Notes: a model not told the origin generated them from the letters alone. A stretch of 21,415 nucleotides of DNA from Rhodospirillum sp. UBA1311 (GCA_002307145.1 DBTR01000070.1:64807-86221), one strand, 5' to 3'; shown: positions 1 to 8,054, counted from the stretch's first letter. Made by a program: numbers and translations.

Positions 1-323
1 GTCGGGCCGTGGAACAGCTCCATCACCCAGAGGTCGGTATCGAACTGCTTCATCGGCGCGATCGCCGCATGGTCGAAGTTACGATAGGCCTCGGTGGTGA
101 TCTCGGCGAGTTCGGCATCGGAAATCGCGCCGCCGACGAACGGCTTCATCACCGCCGCGGCAAGCTGCGGATACGGCAAGGTACGCCAGGTATCCCAGGT
201 GGCGATGTCGATCACCGGAATCGACTGCGGCACGTAGAGCCCGCCGTCGGACGCGAGCCCAGCCAGCAGCACGTCGTCGAAGGAAAGAACCGGAGCCTCG
301 CCCCGCGTACTGATATAGCGCAC
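1..323 (-). CDS. thrC: Threonine synthase, N-terminal part (cut by window edge)
   Basis: Threonine synthase is a PLP enzyme that turns O-phospho-L-homoserine into L-threonine, the last step of threonine synthesis, in the cytoplasm. The 107 visible codons begin M-RYISTRGEAPVLSFDDVLL and continue AGLASDGGLYVPQ, the hallmark N-terminus of the family, and end in MELFHGP. In the family this is followed by T-LAFKD with the PLP lysine, so the window stops just before the catalytic lysine. The start is a GTG at 323-321, chosen because the family N-terminus begins there and a GGAG (331-334 on the + strand) lies 7 bases upstream. The nearby ATG at about 336 is in a different frame and gives no family similarity. 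The gene runs off the left edge, so completeness cannot be judged. The product assignment is very secure. Confidence 0.93.
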   Translation of the reverse strand, partial: MRYISTRGEAPVLSFDDVLLAGLASDGGLYVPQSIPVIDIATWDTWRTLPYPQLAAAVMKPFVGGAISDAELAEITTEAYRNFDHAAIAPMKQFDTDLWVMELFHGP

Positions 324-382
324 GCTCTTGCTCCATCCGAAGGATGCGTATTCGCGCCCGCGATCCGCGCGCGCAGCCGTAC

Positions 383-411
383 CATATAACCGCGCCCGCG
401 CCGGACCACAA
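383..411 (-). promoter_or_regulatory. Possible promoter for thrC
   Basis: On the minus strand TTGTGG (411-406) is followed after 17 bases by TATATG (388-383), about 60 bases upstream of the GTG start. The -35 is only a partial match, so this is a weak candidate judged by eye. Confidence 0.3.
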
Positions 412-438
412 CAATGAAGGTCGAATCAGCCGCTTGGG

Positions 439-960
439 CTAAAACTTGCCGCGCGGGTCGATCTGCTCTTCGAGCGCCGACTTCTTGTCTTCGAGGAAGC
501 GCTCCATCGACCGGATCTGGCGGTCGAGGCTGCGGATATTCTCGAACTTGCGCACCCGGCGCTTGTGCCGCGCCTTGCGCCAGGAGAGCCTGAGCGGAAT
601 CTCCATCGCCGTGAGCAACAGCCCCGCCCCGGCGGCAAGCGACGCCACCGCGACCAGGGTCCGGTCCACCTCGCCCCAGGCCACCGCCGCGCCGAAAAAG
701 CCCAAGGTAACGAGGCACGCGCCGATGGTCATCGCGATGCGGTTGCCGAAGCCGCGGCGCTTCCTGATCTCTGCCTCGGCGTCGCGCACCGCATTGGCGA
801 TCTCGATCTGGGCGATGTCCTGCCATTGGCGAAACGACAATCCGGGCCGCCCCGACTTGGTGCGCAGGCTGGTTTCGTTGCGACCCTCGCGGATCGCCTG
901 TTCGAGAATCCGCACGACGATGCGGGCGCGATCGTCGGGCGAGGGCGACGTCTCGGTCAT
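439..960 (-). CDS. Hypothetical two-helix membrane protein
   Basis: This 173-residue protein is not recognised as a named family. The N-terminal 70 residues are polar and charged (MTETSPSPDDRARIVVRILE at the start). Two hydrophobic segments follow at about residues 75-95 and 101-123, separated by a short GEVDR turn. The C-terminal 50 residues are very basic and then heptad-like (RKARHKRRVRKF, then SMERFLEDKKSALEEQ), suggesting a short cytoplasmic coiled coil. The ATG at 960 is chosen over a longer in-frame version because it lies 4 bases after the stop codon of the upstream carboxypeptidase gene, which implies translational coupling; the purine-rich GGATAGGCGG before it can act as a weak ribosome site. 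The longer version would overlap the carboxypeptidase by more than 100 bases with low-complexity sequence. By topology it may be a small inner-membrane scaffold or regulator, but no function is supported. Confidence 0.72.
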   Translation of the reverse strand: MTETSPSPDDRARIVVRILEQAIREGRNETSLRTKSGRPGLSFRQWQDIAQIEIANAVRDAEAEIRKRRGFGNRIAMTIGACLVTLGFFGAAVAWGEVDRTLVAVASLAAGAGLLLTAMEIPLRLSWRKARHKRRVRKFENIRSLDRQIRSMERFLEDKKSALEEQIDPRGKF

Positions 961-964
961 CCGC

Positions 965-2452
965 CTATCCCAGGTAGCGGGCGCGCAGGTGCGCCTTGAA
1001 CGCCTTGGCGTCCAAGGGCTTGCCGGTGGCGCGGCGGAGAATTTCGGCGGTCGGCAGAAGCGAACCCTGGGCATGGACGTTGGTGCGCATCCACTTCAGG
1101 AGAGGTCGGAAGTCGCCCATCGCGAGGGCATCCTCAAGATGGGGCGTCGCCGCCTTGGCGCTGGCAAAGAGCTGGGCGGCGGTCATCGCGCCGAGCGTAT
1201 AGGTGGGGAAGTATCCCCACGCGCCGTCGTACCAGTGGATGTCCTGGAGGCAGCCGAGGCGATCGTCGGGCGGCGCGACGCCCAAGAGCTCGGTCATCCC
1301 CTCGGCCCATGCGCCGGGAAGGTCGGCGAGCTTCAAGTCGCCCGCGATCATTGCCCGTTCGAGGCGATAGCGCAAAATCACGTGCGCCGGATAGGTGACC
1401 TCGTCGGCCTCGACGCGGATGAAGCCGCGTTCGACCCGCTGCGCCAGGGCGACGAAGTTCTCCACCGACCACGCCGGGCCGGTACCGCCGAACGCCGCCG
1501 CCATCGTCGGCGCGAGCCAGGAGAGGAAGGCGCGCCCCCGCCCCGCCTGCATCTCCATCGTCAGCGACTGGCTCTCGTGCAGGCTCATGCCGCGCGCGTT
1601 GCCCGCCGGCTGGCCGCGCCAGTCCTGCGGCAGGCCGCGTTCGTAGAGCGCATGGCCGGTTTCGTGAATCACGCCGAACACGCCGGTGAATGCATCCGCC
1701 TCGTCGTAGCGGGTGGTGAGGCGGACGTCGTCGGGGATACCGCCGCAGAACGGATGGGCGCTTTCGTCCAGCCGCCCGTGGTCGAAGTCGAAGCCCATGG
1801 CCGCCATCACCCGCGCCACCAGCGCCTTCTGCTTCGCCGCCGGGAAGCTGCCGGTGAGACCGAGCGGCTGGGGCTTCTCCGCCTGGCGCGCCAGGACGTC
1901 GTCGAGGAAGCCGGGGAGGAACGCCGCGAGATCGGCGAAGATCGCGTCGATCTCGGCCGACTTGCCGCCGGGCTCGTAGGAATCGAGGAGCGCGTCGTAA
2001 GGCGAGAGCTTGAGCGCCGCCGCCTTCACCTGCGCTTCCTCGCGCACCAGGACGAGGAGCGCCTGGAGCTGGGGCAGGACCGCCTTGAAGTCGGAGTTGG
2101 CCCGCGCCGTCCGCCATGCCATTTCGCAACTCGCCCCGGCGCGGGCAAGCGCGCCGACGAGGTCGGATGGCATCGCCGCCGCATGCACCCAGGCGTGGCG
2201 CATTTCGGCGAGGTTGGCGCGGTCGGCGAAGCCCAGGTGTTCGGCGGTCGCGGCGGCGATGAGGTCGGGCACCGCGGCGTCGGCGAGCAGGCCGTGGGCG
2301 ATGGTTTCCAGCACCGCCACCTGTTCCGCGCGCGCGTCCGAACCGCCGCGCGGCATCATCGCGGCGCGGTCCCACTGCAAGGTCGCGAGCGCGCCTTCGA
2401 TCGCCGAGCGGCGGTGGAACCGGTCCTTCAACTCTGCATAAGCCGACATCAT
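965..2452 (-). CDS. Carboxypeptidase Taq-type M32 metallocarboxypeptidase
   Basis: This is a cytoplasmic zinc-dependent carboxypeptidase of family M32 that removes C-terminal residues from peptides. The 495-residue length matches the family (about 500). The HExxH motif reads HETGH at residues 263-267, and the family's HESQ follows at 292-295, its Glu293 being the expected third metal ligand. Further family blocks are DEVTYPAHVILRYRLE and GCLQDIHWYDGAWGYFPTY near the C-terminus. Two adjacent ATG codons (2452 and 2449) are possible starts. A GAAGGG lies 5 or 8 bases upstream, so the second ATG is about equally likely and changes the product by one residue. It has no signal peptide. The gene is divergent from elbB across an 89-base gap and is followed within 4 bases by the membrane protein gene, so the two are very likely co-transcribed. 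Confidence 0.92.
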   Translation of the reverse strand: MMSAYAELKDRFHRRSAIEGALATLQWDRAAMMPRGGSDARAEQVAVLETIAHGLLADAAVPDLIAAATAEHLGFADRANLAEMRHAWVHAAAMPSDLVGALARAGASCEMAWRTARANSDFKAVLPQLQALLVLVREEAQVKAAALKLSPYDALLDSYEPGGKSAEIDAIFADLAAFLPGFLDDVLARQAEKPQPLGLTGSFPAAKQKALVARVMAAMGFDFDHGRLDESAHPFCGGIPDDVRLTTRYDEADAFTGVFGVIHETGHALYERGLPQDWRGQPAGNARGMSLHESQSLTMEMQAGRGRAFLSWLAPTMAAAFGGTGPAWSVENFVALAQRVERGFIRVEADEVTYPAHVILRYRLERAMIAGDLKLADLPGAWAEGMTELLGVAPPDDRLGCLQDIHWYDGAWGYFPTYTLGAMTAAQLFASAKAATPHLEDALAMGDFRPLLKWMRTNVHAQGSLLPTAEILRRATGKPLDAKAFKAHLRARYLG

Positions 2453-2541
2453 GCGCGCCCTTCTTGTTTTTTGCCGCCATCGCCCCGATGATTCCGGGGC
2501 AGGGCCGATTCAACAGCGCCCATCCTATCGGAGGAGAACCC

Positions 2542-3198
2542 ATGTCCGCAAAACCGAAGTTCGCCGTCGTCCTTTCCGGATGCGGCGTCTACGATGGTTC
2601 CGAGATCCACGAGGCGGTGCTGACCCTTCTCGCCATCGATCGCCAGGGCGGCAGCTACCAGTGCTTCGCCCCCGATATCGACCAATACCATGTGATCAAC
2701 CACGTCGTCGGCGCGCCGGGCGCGGAAACCCGCAACGTGCTGGTGGAATCCGCCCGGATCGCACGCGGCGCGATCCTGCCGCTGTCGCAATACAAGCCCG
2801 CAGATTTCGACGTGATCGTCTTCCCCGGCGGCTTCGGCGCGGCGAAGAACCTCTGCACCTTCGCCGTCGACGGCCCCGACTGCACCGTCGACCCGGACGC
2901 GGAAGCCGCGATCACCGCGACCTACGAGGCCCGCAAGCCGATCGTCGCATTGTGCATTTCGCCCGCACTGGTGGCGAAGGTGCTGGGTCATGTCGAGGTC
3001 ACCATCGGCGACGACCCCGCCACCGCCCAGGCGCTCGCCGCGATGGGCGCGACCCACGCCCCGCGCACCCACGGCGAAACCTGCGTCGACGCAAAGCACA
3101 AGGTGATCACCTCGCCCTGCTATATGCTCAACGCCACCGTCGGCCAGATCGCCGACGGCGCCAACGCCGCGATCGCCGAAGCGATCAAGATGATGTGA
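2542..3198 (+). CDS. elbB: ElbB, DJ-1/PfpI-family glyoxalase-like protein
   Basis: This is a DJ-1/PfpI-superfamily protein closely resembling E. coli ElbB, described as an isoprenoid-biosynthesis-associated protein with weak glyoxalase activity; the physiological substrate is uncertain. The 218 residues are typical in length. The family signature VVLSGCGVYDGSEIHEAVLT sits at residues 9-28, FPGGFGAAKNL at 94-104, and the nucleophile-elbow cysteine is Cys138 in ALCISPAL. The C-terminal segment with CYMLNATVGQIADGANA matches the family end. The ATG at 2542 is chosen because a strong GGAGGA (2530-2535) lies 6 bases upstream; an upstream in-frame ATG at 2464 has no comparable site and adds residues the family lacks. 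It converges on tctA, with a perfect palindrome between the stop codons. It is cytoplasmic, with no signal peptide. Confidence 0.93.
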   Translation: MSAKPKFAVVLSGCGVYDGSEIHEAVLTLLAIDRQGGSYQCFAPDIDQYHVINHVVGAPGAETRNVLVESARIARGAILPLSQYKPADFDVIVFPGGFGAAKNLCTFAVDGPDCTVDPDAEAAITATYEARKPIVALCISPALVAKVLGHVEVTIGDDPATAQALAAMGATHAPRTHGETCVDAKHKVITSPCYMLNATVGQIADGANAAIAEAIKMM

Positions 3199-3203
3199 GA
3201 GGC

Positions 3204-3225
3204 GGGAGGCGGCGCGCCGCCTCCC
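3204..3225. terminator. Palindromic hairpin between convergent elbB and tctA
   Basis: A perfect 22-base palindrome (each half 11 bases, GGGAGGCGGCG and its complement) begins 5 bases after the elbB stop and ends 1 base before the tctA stop codon on the opposite strand. The stem would be very stable. Neither side has a clean run of T, so it may act as a bidirectional 3' stabiliser or weak terminator rather than a classical intrinsic terminator. Confidence 0.55.
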
Positions 3226-3226
3226 C

Positions 3227-4738
3227 TCATTCGCCTTCGAGGCCGCTGGCGGCCGCGAGGCGATTCTGGATCTTGCGGTGGTTGTAGACCGACGCGATCA
3301 GCGACCCGACCGCGAGGATCAGGAGCCCGACCGCGATCGGGCGGCTGAAGATGATCGAGAAGTCGCCGCCCGAGATCACCAGGGAGCGGCGCAGGTTCGC
3401 CTCCGCCATCGGCCCGAGGATCAACGCCAGCAGGATCGGCGAGAGCGGGAAGTCGTGCTTCTGCATGAAATAGCCGACCACGCCGAACACCAGCATCACG
3501 TAGACGTCGAAGGTATCGCCGCGCATCGCATAGGAGCCGACGACCGAAAGCACCAGGATCGCGGGCATCAGGATCGCCCGCTTGACCATGATCACCTTGG
3601 CGAACAGGCGGATGCCGAGCGCGCCGATGATCAGCATCGCGAAGTTGGCGACGATCAGCGAGGCGAAGACGTTGTAGACGATGTCGATGTGTTCCTTGTA
3701 GAGCAGCGGCCCGGGCTGCAACCCCTGCAACACGAACGCGCCGAGCAGCACGGCGGTCACCGCGTCGCCCGGCACGCCGAGCGAGAGCAGCGGGATCATC
3801 GCGCCGCCGGAGCAGGCGTTGTTGGCGCATTCCGCCGCCGCCACGCCCTCGATCGCGCCGGTGCCGAACTTCTCCGGATGCTTCGAGACGCGCTTGGTCT
3901 CGCCATAGGAGACGAACGCCGCGATGTCGCCACCCGCGCCCGGGATCGCGCCGATGAAGGTGCCGATCAGGCTGCCGCGCGCGATCGTCACCGCCGAAAT
4001 CTTGATGTCGGCCCAGGTCGGGAAATAGCGGTCGACCACGGTCTTCACCCGCACGATCTGCTTGGTGATCTGCACGTTGGCGAGGACTTCCGACACCGCG
4101 AACAGGCCGATCAGCGTCGGGATGAACGGCGGTCCCTCGAACAGGTCCATCTGGCCGAAGATGAAGCGCGGGTAGCCCGAGATCGCGTCCGCGCCGATGG
4201 TCGAGAGCAGCAGGCCGAACAACCCGGCCATGATCCCCTTGAGGATCGAGTTGCCCGAGATCGAAACGATCACCGAAAGCCCGAACACCGCGAGCGCGAA
4301 GTATTCGACGGTACTGAATTCGAGCGCGACCGACGAGATCAGCGGCGACATGAAGGTCATGATCAACGCCCCGCTCAAGCCCCCGCAGAACGAGGCGAAC
4401 AGCGCCATGGCGAGGGCGCGGCCCGCTTGCCCCTGTTGCGCCAGGGGATAGCCTTCGAGGACGGTGGCGGCGGCGGCGGGAGTTCCCGGGGTTCGCACCA
4501 GGATCGCCGAGATCGAGCCGCCGTACATTGCGCCGCAGAACAGCCCGAGCAGCATCGAGAGGCTTTCGAGCGGCGGCCGTCCGAAGGTGAGCGGCACGAG
4601 GAGCGCCACGCCCATGGTTGCGGTCAGGCCGGGCAGCGCGCCGATGGTGATGCCGATCGCCACGCCGAAGGCGATCACCAGCATCACCGATGGGACGAAG
4701 ACATTGCCGAAACTGTGATAGAGCAGGGCGAAATCCAT
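3227..4738 (-). CDS. tctA: Tripartite tricarboxylate transporter large permease TctA
   Basis: TctA is the large integral-membrane subunit of a tripartite tricarboxylate transporter, a secondary transporter that imports carboxylates delivered by a periplasmic binding protein. The 503 residues match the usual size of about 500. The family block GALPGLTATMGVALLVPLTF lies near residue 33. A second glycine-rich block, GAIPGAGGDIAAFVSYGETK, is near the middle, followed by ECANNACSGGAMIPLLSLGVPGD. Hydrophobic segments recur through the whole protein, consistent with about a dozen membrane spans. The ATG at 4738 fits the family N-terminus (MDFALLYHSFGNVF). It is the last gene of tctC-tctB-tctA, 36 bases after tctB. 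The substrate cannot be read from this subunit. Confidence 0.94.
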   Translation of the reverse strand: MDFALLYHSFGNVFVPSVMLVIAFGVAIGITIGALPGLTATMGVALLVPLTFGRPPLESLSMLLGLFCGAMYGGSISAILVRTPGTPAAAATVLEGYPLAQQGQAGRALAMALFASFCGGLSGALIMTFMSPLISSVALEFSTVEYFALAVFGLSVIVSISGNSILKGIMAGLFGLLLSTIGADAISGYPRFIFGQMDLFEGPPFIPTLIGLFAVSEVLANVQITKQIVRVKTVVDRYFPTWADIKISAVTIARGSLIGTFIGAIPGAGGDIAAFVSYGETKRVSKHPEKFGTGAIEGVAAAECANNACSGGAMIPLLSLGVPGDAVTAVLLGAFVLQGLQPGPLLYKEHIDIVYNVFASLIVANFAMLIIGALGIRLFAKVIMVKRAILMPAILVLSVVGSYAMRGDTFDVYVMLVFGVVGYFMQKHDFPLSPILLALILGPMAEANLRRSLVISGGDFSIIFSRPIAVGLLILAVGSLIASVYNHRKIQNRLAAASGLEGE

Positions 4739-4774
4739 GGACCGATCACTCGTTTGCTAAAAGGACCGCAGGCC

Positions 4775-5260
4775 TCAATACAGGACGGATTCGAGGATGC
4801 CGGCGGGCAGCGTCAGCCCGAGGAGCTTCTCGAAGATGATGTAGACCCCGGCGGTGATGCCGAGCGAGACGGCCACCATCAGCACCGGCTTGCGCAGGCC
4901 GAGCAGGCCCATCATCGCGGTGAGGAAAACCGTGGAGGTGATGAGAAAACCCACCGGCCTCAGCGCAACCACAAACGCGATCACCGCGATCACCGTGACC
5001 ACCGCGCGCAGGATGCCGTTTTCGAGCGACAGGCCGCGCACCGGCGGCGGGTCCTCGACGACGCCCGGCACCGTCTTCGCCAGCGCCGCGCTCACCATCA
5101 GCGCCGCGCTGCAGATCAAAAAAAGACCGGCAAGCATGTCGGGAAAGAATGCCGGACCGATCTTCATCACCACGTCGGCGGGAAAATCGGCGGCCATGAA
5201 CAATGCTCCGCCGCCGATCGCCACGCCGATCGCGCCTGCGACAAAATCCCCACGCTTCAT
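4775..5260 (-). CDS. tctB: Tripartite tricarboxylate transporter small permease TctB
   Basis: TctB is the small membrane subunit that pairs with TctA in the inner membrane. The product has 161 residues, within the family's 140-180. The diagnostic KIGPAFFPDMLA motif is at about residues 33-44. Membrane segments are visible at about residues 5-24, 38-60, 84-101, 103-121 and 125-147. The ATG at 5260 is chosen because the sequence just upstream reads GGAGGTTGGAGCGGT, giving a good ribosome site, and MKRGDFVAGA is a typical family start. A longer in-frame start at 5347 adds an atypical charged segment and is rejected. This subunit is poorly conserved in general, but its position between tctC and tctA makes the call safe. 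Confidence 0.9.
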   Translation of the reverse strand: MKRGDFVAGAIGVAIGGGALFMAADFPADVVMKIGPAFFPDMLAGLFLICSAALMVSAALAKTVPGVVEDPPPVRGLSLENGILRAVVTVIAVIAFVVALRPVGFLITSTVFLTAMMGLLGLRKPVLMVAVSLGITAGVYIIFEKLLGLTLPAGILESVLY

Positions 5261-5314
5261 ACCGCTCCAACCTCCACGCTCGCCCGCCGCGATGCGGCTT
5301 TCCGGATCGAAACC

Positions 5315-5344
5315 GGCGAGGACCGCCCGCAAGCGCCCCTCGCC
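5315..5344 (-). other. Possible intercistronic stem-loop between tctC and tctB
   Basis: The 114-base gap between the tctC stop and the tctB start contains a 7-base inverted repeat (GGCGAGG at 5315-5321, CCTCGCC at 5338-5344) with a 16-base loop. A structure after tctC could stabilise tctC mRNA so that the binding protein is made in excess over the permeases. That role is inference, and the stem is short. Confidence 0.3.
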
Positions 5345-5374
5345 CATCTCCTTAAGGTTCGTTTCCGCTCGTGG

Positions 5375-6340
5375 CTATTTCTTGGCCAGCCCGAGGGAGA
5401 GCATCACCCGATGAACGTCGTTGGCGTTCTTGTCGAGGAATGCGGTGAAGTCCTTGTCGTTCTGGTAGGCGAGCGCGAGACCGGCATTCTTCGCGAACTC
5501 CTGGAACTCCGGATCGTCATACGCAGCTTTGAGGGCCTTCGCGATCTTCGCCCGGGTTTCGGCGGGGACGCCCTTGGGCAGCGCGATGCCGCGCCATGTG
5601 CCGAAGGTCGCCTTCACCCCCTGTTCGGAGAAGGTGGGCACGTCGGGGAAGAGGTCGGACCGGGTCTCGCCCATCACGCCGAGCATCTTCAAGTTGCCGC
5701 CAGCGACTTGGCTGCGGACTTCCGCGACCGAGACGCTGACTGCCGTCAGGTGGCCGCCGACCAGGGCGGTGACCGCCGGAGCCGCGCCGTCGAAGGGCAC
5801 GTACTTCGCCTTGATCCCAAGCTCGTCGGCCATCATCGCTGCGGCGATGTGCCAGACCGAGCCGGGGCCCGAGTTGCCGATCGTCACGTCGTCCGGGTGG
5901 GCCTTGGCGTAGTCGGCGAAGTCCTTGAGGTTCTTCATCGGCGAATCCGCCTTCACCGTCAGCGCCGGAGCGTCGACGTTGATTCGCATGATCGGGTCGA
6001 AGTCCTTCCAGGTGAAGGGAATCAAGCCCTGCGGCGGCAGCGAGTTCAATTCGAAGGTGATCATGCCGATGGTGTAGCCGTCGGCGGGCGCGCGCATGAT
6101 CGCGGCATGGCCGATGGCGCCGCCGCCGCCGGTGTTGTTGGAAACCACCACCGTCTGCTTGGTCTCCTTCGCAAGAGACGCGGCGAGCTTGCGCAGCAGG
6201 AGATCCGTGCCGCCGCCGGCGGACCACGGGCAGATCATCGTGATCGGCTTGGCCGGCCACTCCGCCGCGCTCGCCGAGAACGGGACGGCACCGATGAGTG
6301 CGGCCGCACCAAGTCCCACTAGGACGCTCCGACGCTTCAT
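5375..6340 (-). CDS. tctC: Periplasmic solute-binding protein TctC (Bug family)
   Basis: This is the extracytoplasmic binding protein of the tripartite tricarboxylate transporter, also called the Bug family. It captures a carboxylate in the periplasm and delivers it to TctAB. The 321-residue precursor begins MKRRSVLVGLGAAALIGAVP and has a signal peptide with a likely cut after SASA, before AEWPAKPI. The family sequence follows: W-P-KPITMICPW, SAGGGTDLLLR, NNTGGGGAIGHA and ADGYTIG, then GNSGPGSVWHIAAAMM and the VPFDGAAPAVTALVGGH block. An aspartate at DAPALTVK and the two glycine-rich loops normally hold the ligand carboxylates. The ATG at 6340 is chosen for the strong GGAGGAG just upstream and because it starts the signal peptide cleanly. 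It is first in the tctCBA operon. The substrate is unknown; a C4 or C6 carboxylate is plausible. Confidence 0.94.
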   Translation of the reverse strand: MKRRSVLVGLGAAALIGAVPFSASAAEWPAKPITMICPWSAGGGTDLLLRKLAASLAKETKQTVVVSNNTGGGGAIGHAAIMRAPADGYTIGMITFELNSLPPQGLIPFTWKDFDPIMRINVDAPALTVKADSPMKNLKDFADYAKAHPDDVTIGNSGPGSVWHIAAAMMADELGIKAKYVPFDGAAPAVTALVGGHLTAVSVSVAEVRSQVAGGNLKMLGVMGETRSDLFPDVPTFSEQGVKATFGTWRGIALPKGVPAETRAKIAKALKAAYDDPEFQEFAKNAGLALAYQNDKDFTAFLDKNANDVHRVMLSLGLAKK

Positions 6341-6732
6341 GAACGCTCCTCCATCATGACCGGCATTTTGCCGTTGTTCGCTTGGATATGCCGACCGCGC
6401 CGCTGCGGCGCGCCGACACGCGCTGACCCCCGAGTTGGCGCGGATTGGGTTCGCGCCAGACGCTCGCTGGAGAGGGTGATCTCCTCCATCGAGTTGAGTA
6501 TACGCACGTTCGGGTTGGGGAAAAGTCAAATTCTCGGGATTACCCTACCTCTTCGGACAGGTTAACAACAAATCGACAGGATTACTGCCGGATATCCTTC
6601 AATCCGTCGGCAAAGTGCCAAATACTGAGACGCTCCCCACCTCGACGATGCGCCCGGAACGCAGAAAAGCCCCTCGGGCGAGGGGCTTTCGCGGCGCCAT
6701 TATTTCTCTTGGATTTTCCCGTCCGCGCGACC
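6341..6732. other. Intergenic region: tctC leader and downstream terminator
   Basis: This 392-base stretch has no convincing gene. It lies upstream of tctC and downstream of the metallophosphoesterase. A perfect 17-base palindrome at 6396-6412 (centre CGCTGCG) could form a leader hairpin. A -10-like TATACT on the minus strand (6502-6497) sits about 155 bases before tctC. The nearest -35-like element, TTGACT (6529-6524), is 21 bases from it, too far for a standard sigma-70 promoter, so the true promoter is uncertain. The terminator at 6666-6689 belongs to the gene to the right. Confidence 0.5.
6666..6689 (-). terminator. Intrinsic terminator of the panD to phosphoesterase gene group
   Basis: A perfect 10-base stem (AAAGCCCCTC and its complement) closes a 4-base loop. 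On the minus strand it is followed by TTTTCT, the classic U tract. It lies about 45 bases after the stop codon of the metallophosphoesterase gene and reads in that direction. Confidence 0.85.
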
Positions 6733-8004
6733 TCAGGCGCGGAGTTCCGCCTGGAGCGGGTCCATCACCCGGTGCTCGAACTCGGCGTCGAAGTCGGCGT
6801 CGCGCTCGGTCTTCGCCGCCTCGGGATCGAGGACGGTGTCGTCGCGCGGCCGGATCGGGCGCAGCCGGGTGGAAAACCGGGTGTCCTCGCCCGACTTGAG
6901 GGTGAGGCTCGCCTCGCCGAGATACTTGCCGTGCGCCCCGGCCTGGAGAATCGGGATGCCGCCGACGAGATTCTGGGGTTCGAGCTTGGCCGCGTTCAGG
7001 GTGGTGTGGGTGTGGCCGCCGACGATCACCACCGGTTTGTCCACCAGCCCGGCGACCGCCTTGGCGATGCTGACGTCGCCCTCCTGGATGTAGAACCGCC
7101 AGCCGTCGGACTTGCGCTCGGGGCCGAAGTCCTCGCCGTAGCCGCAATGGGAGAGGATCAGCACGACGTCGGCCAGCTTCGCGAGACTGGGCAGGAGCTC
7201 CTTCGCCGTCGCCACCGGCGAGGCAACCTTGAGGCCGGGGTCGCCCGCCTTGTGGAAGTGCTTCATCACCGGCGTGGTGAGGCCGAGGAAGGCGACGCGC
7301 AGACCGCCCACGACGCCGATCGCCGCCGGGAAGTAGTCGCGCCCGGCTTCGAGTTCGCGGCTGCCATGGAGGTTGGCGGAGAGCAGCGGGAATTTCGCCG
7401 ACCCGCGAATCCCGGTGCGGAGCGTGCGCGCGCCGTGGTCGAACTCGTGGTTGCCGAGCGCGCCCACGTCCACCCCCGCCGCCGAATAGGCGACGTAGGC
7501 CGGGTCGACACGGAAGCCGGTACCGGTAATGTCGCCGAGGAGCTTGTCGAATCCGGTTCCGGTGCGGTCATCGCCCACCGAAACGAACAGCAACGGCTCG
7601 TCGGGCTTGGCCTTGGCCTTCGCCGTGCGCACCAGGGCGACGATCTGGCTCATCGCGTGGGTCTCGCCCTGCGGCTTATCGCCATGGACGAGGTAGTTGT
7701 GCATGTCGTTGAAGTGGAAGAGCTTGAGCCGCTTCGACGCGGGCGGGGTTTGTGCCGCGAGGCGCTTCGCCACCGCGCCGCCGATCGCGCCGCCCTGCCC
7801 CGGCGCGTAGCCGACCAGGCCATAGAGTTCGGCGATCCGGCCTTCGCCGTTCGGCTTCAGCGGAATGAGTTCGGCGGAAGCGGCATGCGCCATCCCGGGC
7901 CGAAGCGCCAGACCCGCCGCGGCGACGCCCAGACCCCGCAGCACCGAACGGCGGCGGAGGCGATGGAGGATCAGCGCGGTGAGGGGCGACGACGGGGTTT
8001 CCAT
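6733..8004 (-). CDS. Tat-exported metallophosphoesterase, 5'-nucleotidase-like
   Basis: This is a calcineurin-like metallophosphoesterase resembling the catalytic domain of UshA/5'-nucleotidases, probably acting in the periplasm on nucleotides or other phosphoesters. The N-terminus has a twin-arginine motif (RRSVLRG, Arg18-Arg19), a hydrophobic stretch and a likely cut near AHA-AS at residues 39-43. Metal-ligand motifs follow in order: NDMHN (Asp100, His102), GDD (Asp145), GNHEFDHG (Asn185, His186), then LSHCGYGED and GGHTHT, each typical of the two-metal site. The 423-residue length is short for UshA (about 550). Sequence ends soon after the catalytic domain, so the C-terminal substrate-specificity domain appears to be missing. 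The ATG at 8004 gives a clean signal peptide but no clear ribosome site precedes it, so the start is moderately sure. It lies 50 bases after the RNA methyltransferase and is last in its group. Confidence 0.85.
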   Translation of the reverse strand: METPSSPLTALILHRLRRRSVLRGLGVAAAGLALRPGMAHAASAELIPLKPNGEGRIAELYGLVGYAPGQGGAIGGAVAKRLAAQTPPASKRLKLFHFNDMHNYLVHGDKPQGETHAMSQIVALVRTAKAKAKPDEPLLFVSVGDDRTGTGFDKLLGDITGTGFRVDPAYVAYSAAGVDVGALGNHEFDHGARTLRTGIRGSAKFPLLSANLHGSRELEAGRDYFPAAIGVVGGLRVAFLGLTTPVMKHFHKAGDPGLKVASPVATAKELLPSLAKLADVVLILSHCGYGEDFGPERKSDGWRFYIQEGDVSIAKAVAGLVDKPVVIVGGHTHTTLNAAKLEPQNLVGGIPILQAGAHGKYLGEASLTLKSGEDTRFSTRLRPIRPRDDTVLDPEAAKTERDADFDAEFEHRVMDPLQAELRA

Positions 8005-8054
8005 GCCGCGAGCGTGGCACGAAACCGGAACACCCGCAAGCACGGCGGCACGTT

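Noticed and set aside
79..414. A 111-codon minus-strand frame over the start of thrC
   Set aside because: It has an ATG start but is in the wrong frame; the threonine synthase N-terminus is in another frame with a GTG start.
3278..6322. A 1014-codon open frame on the + strand opposite tctCBA
   Set aside because: It is antisense to three well-recognised genes and its product is rich in Arg, His, Asp and Glu without any family resemblance. Such frames are normal opposite GC-rich genes.
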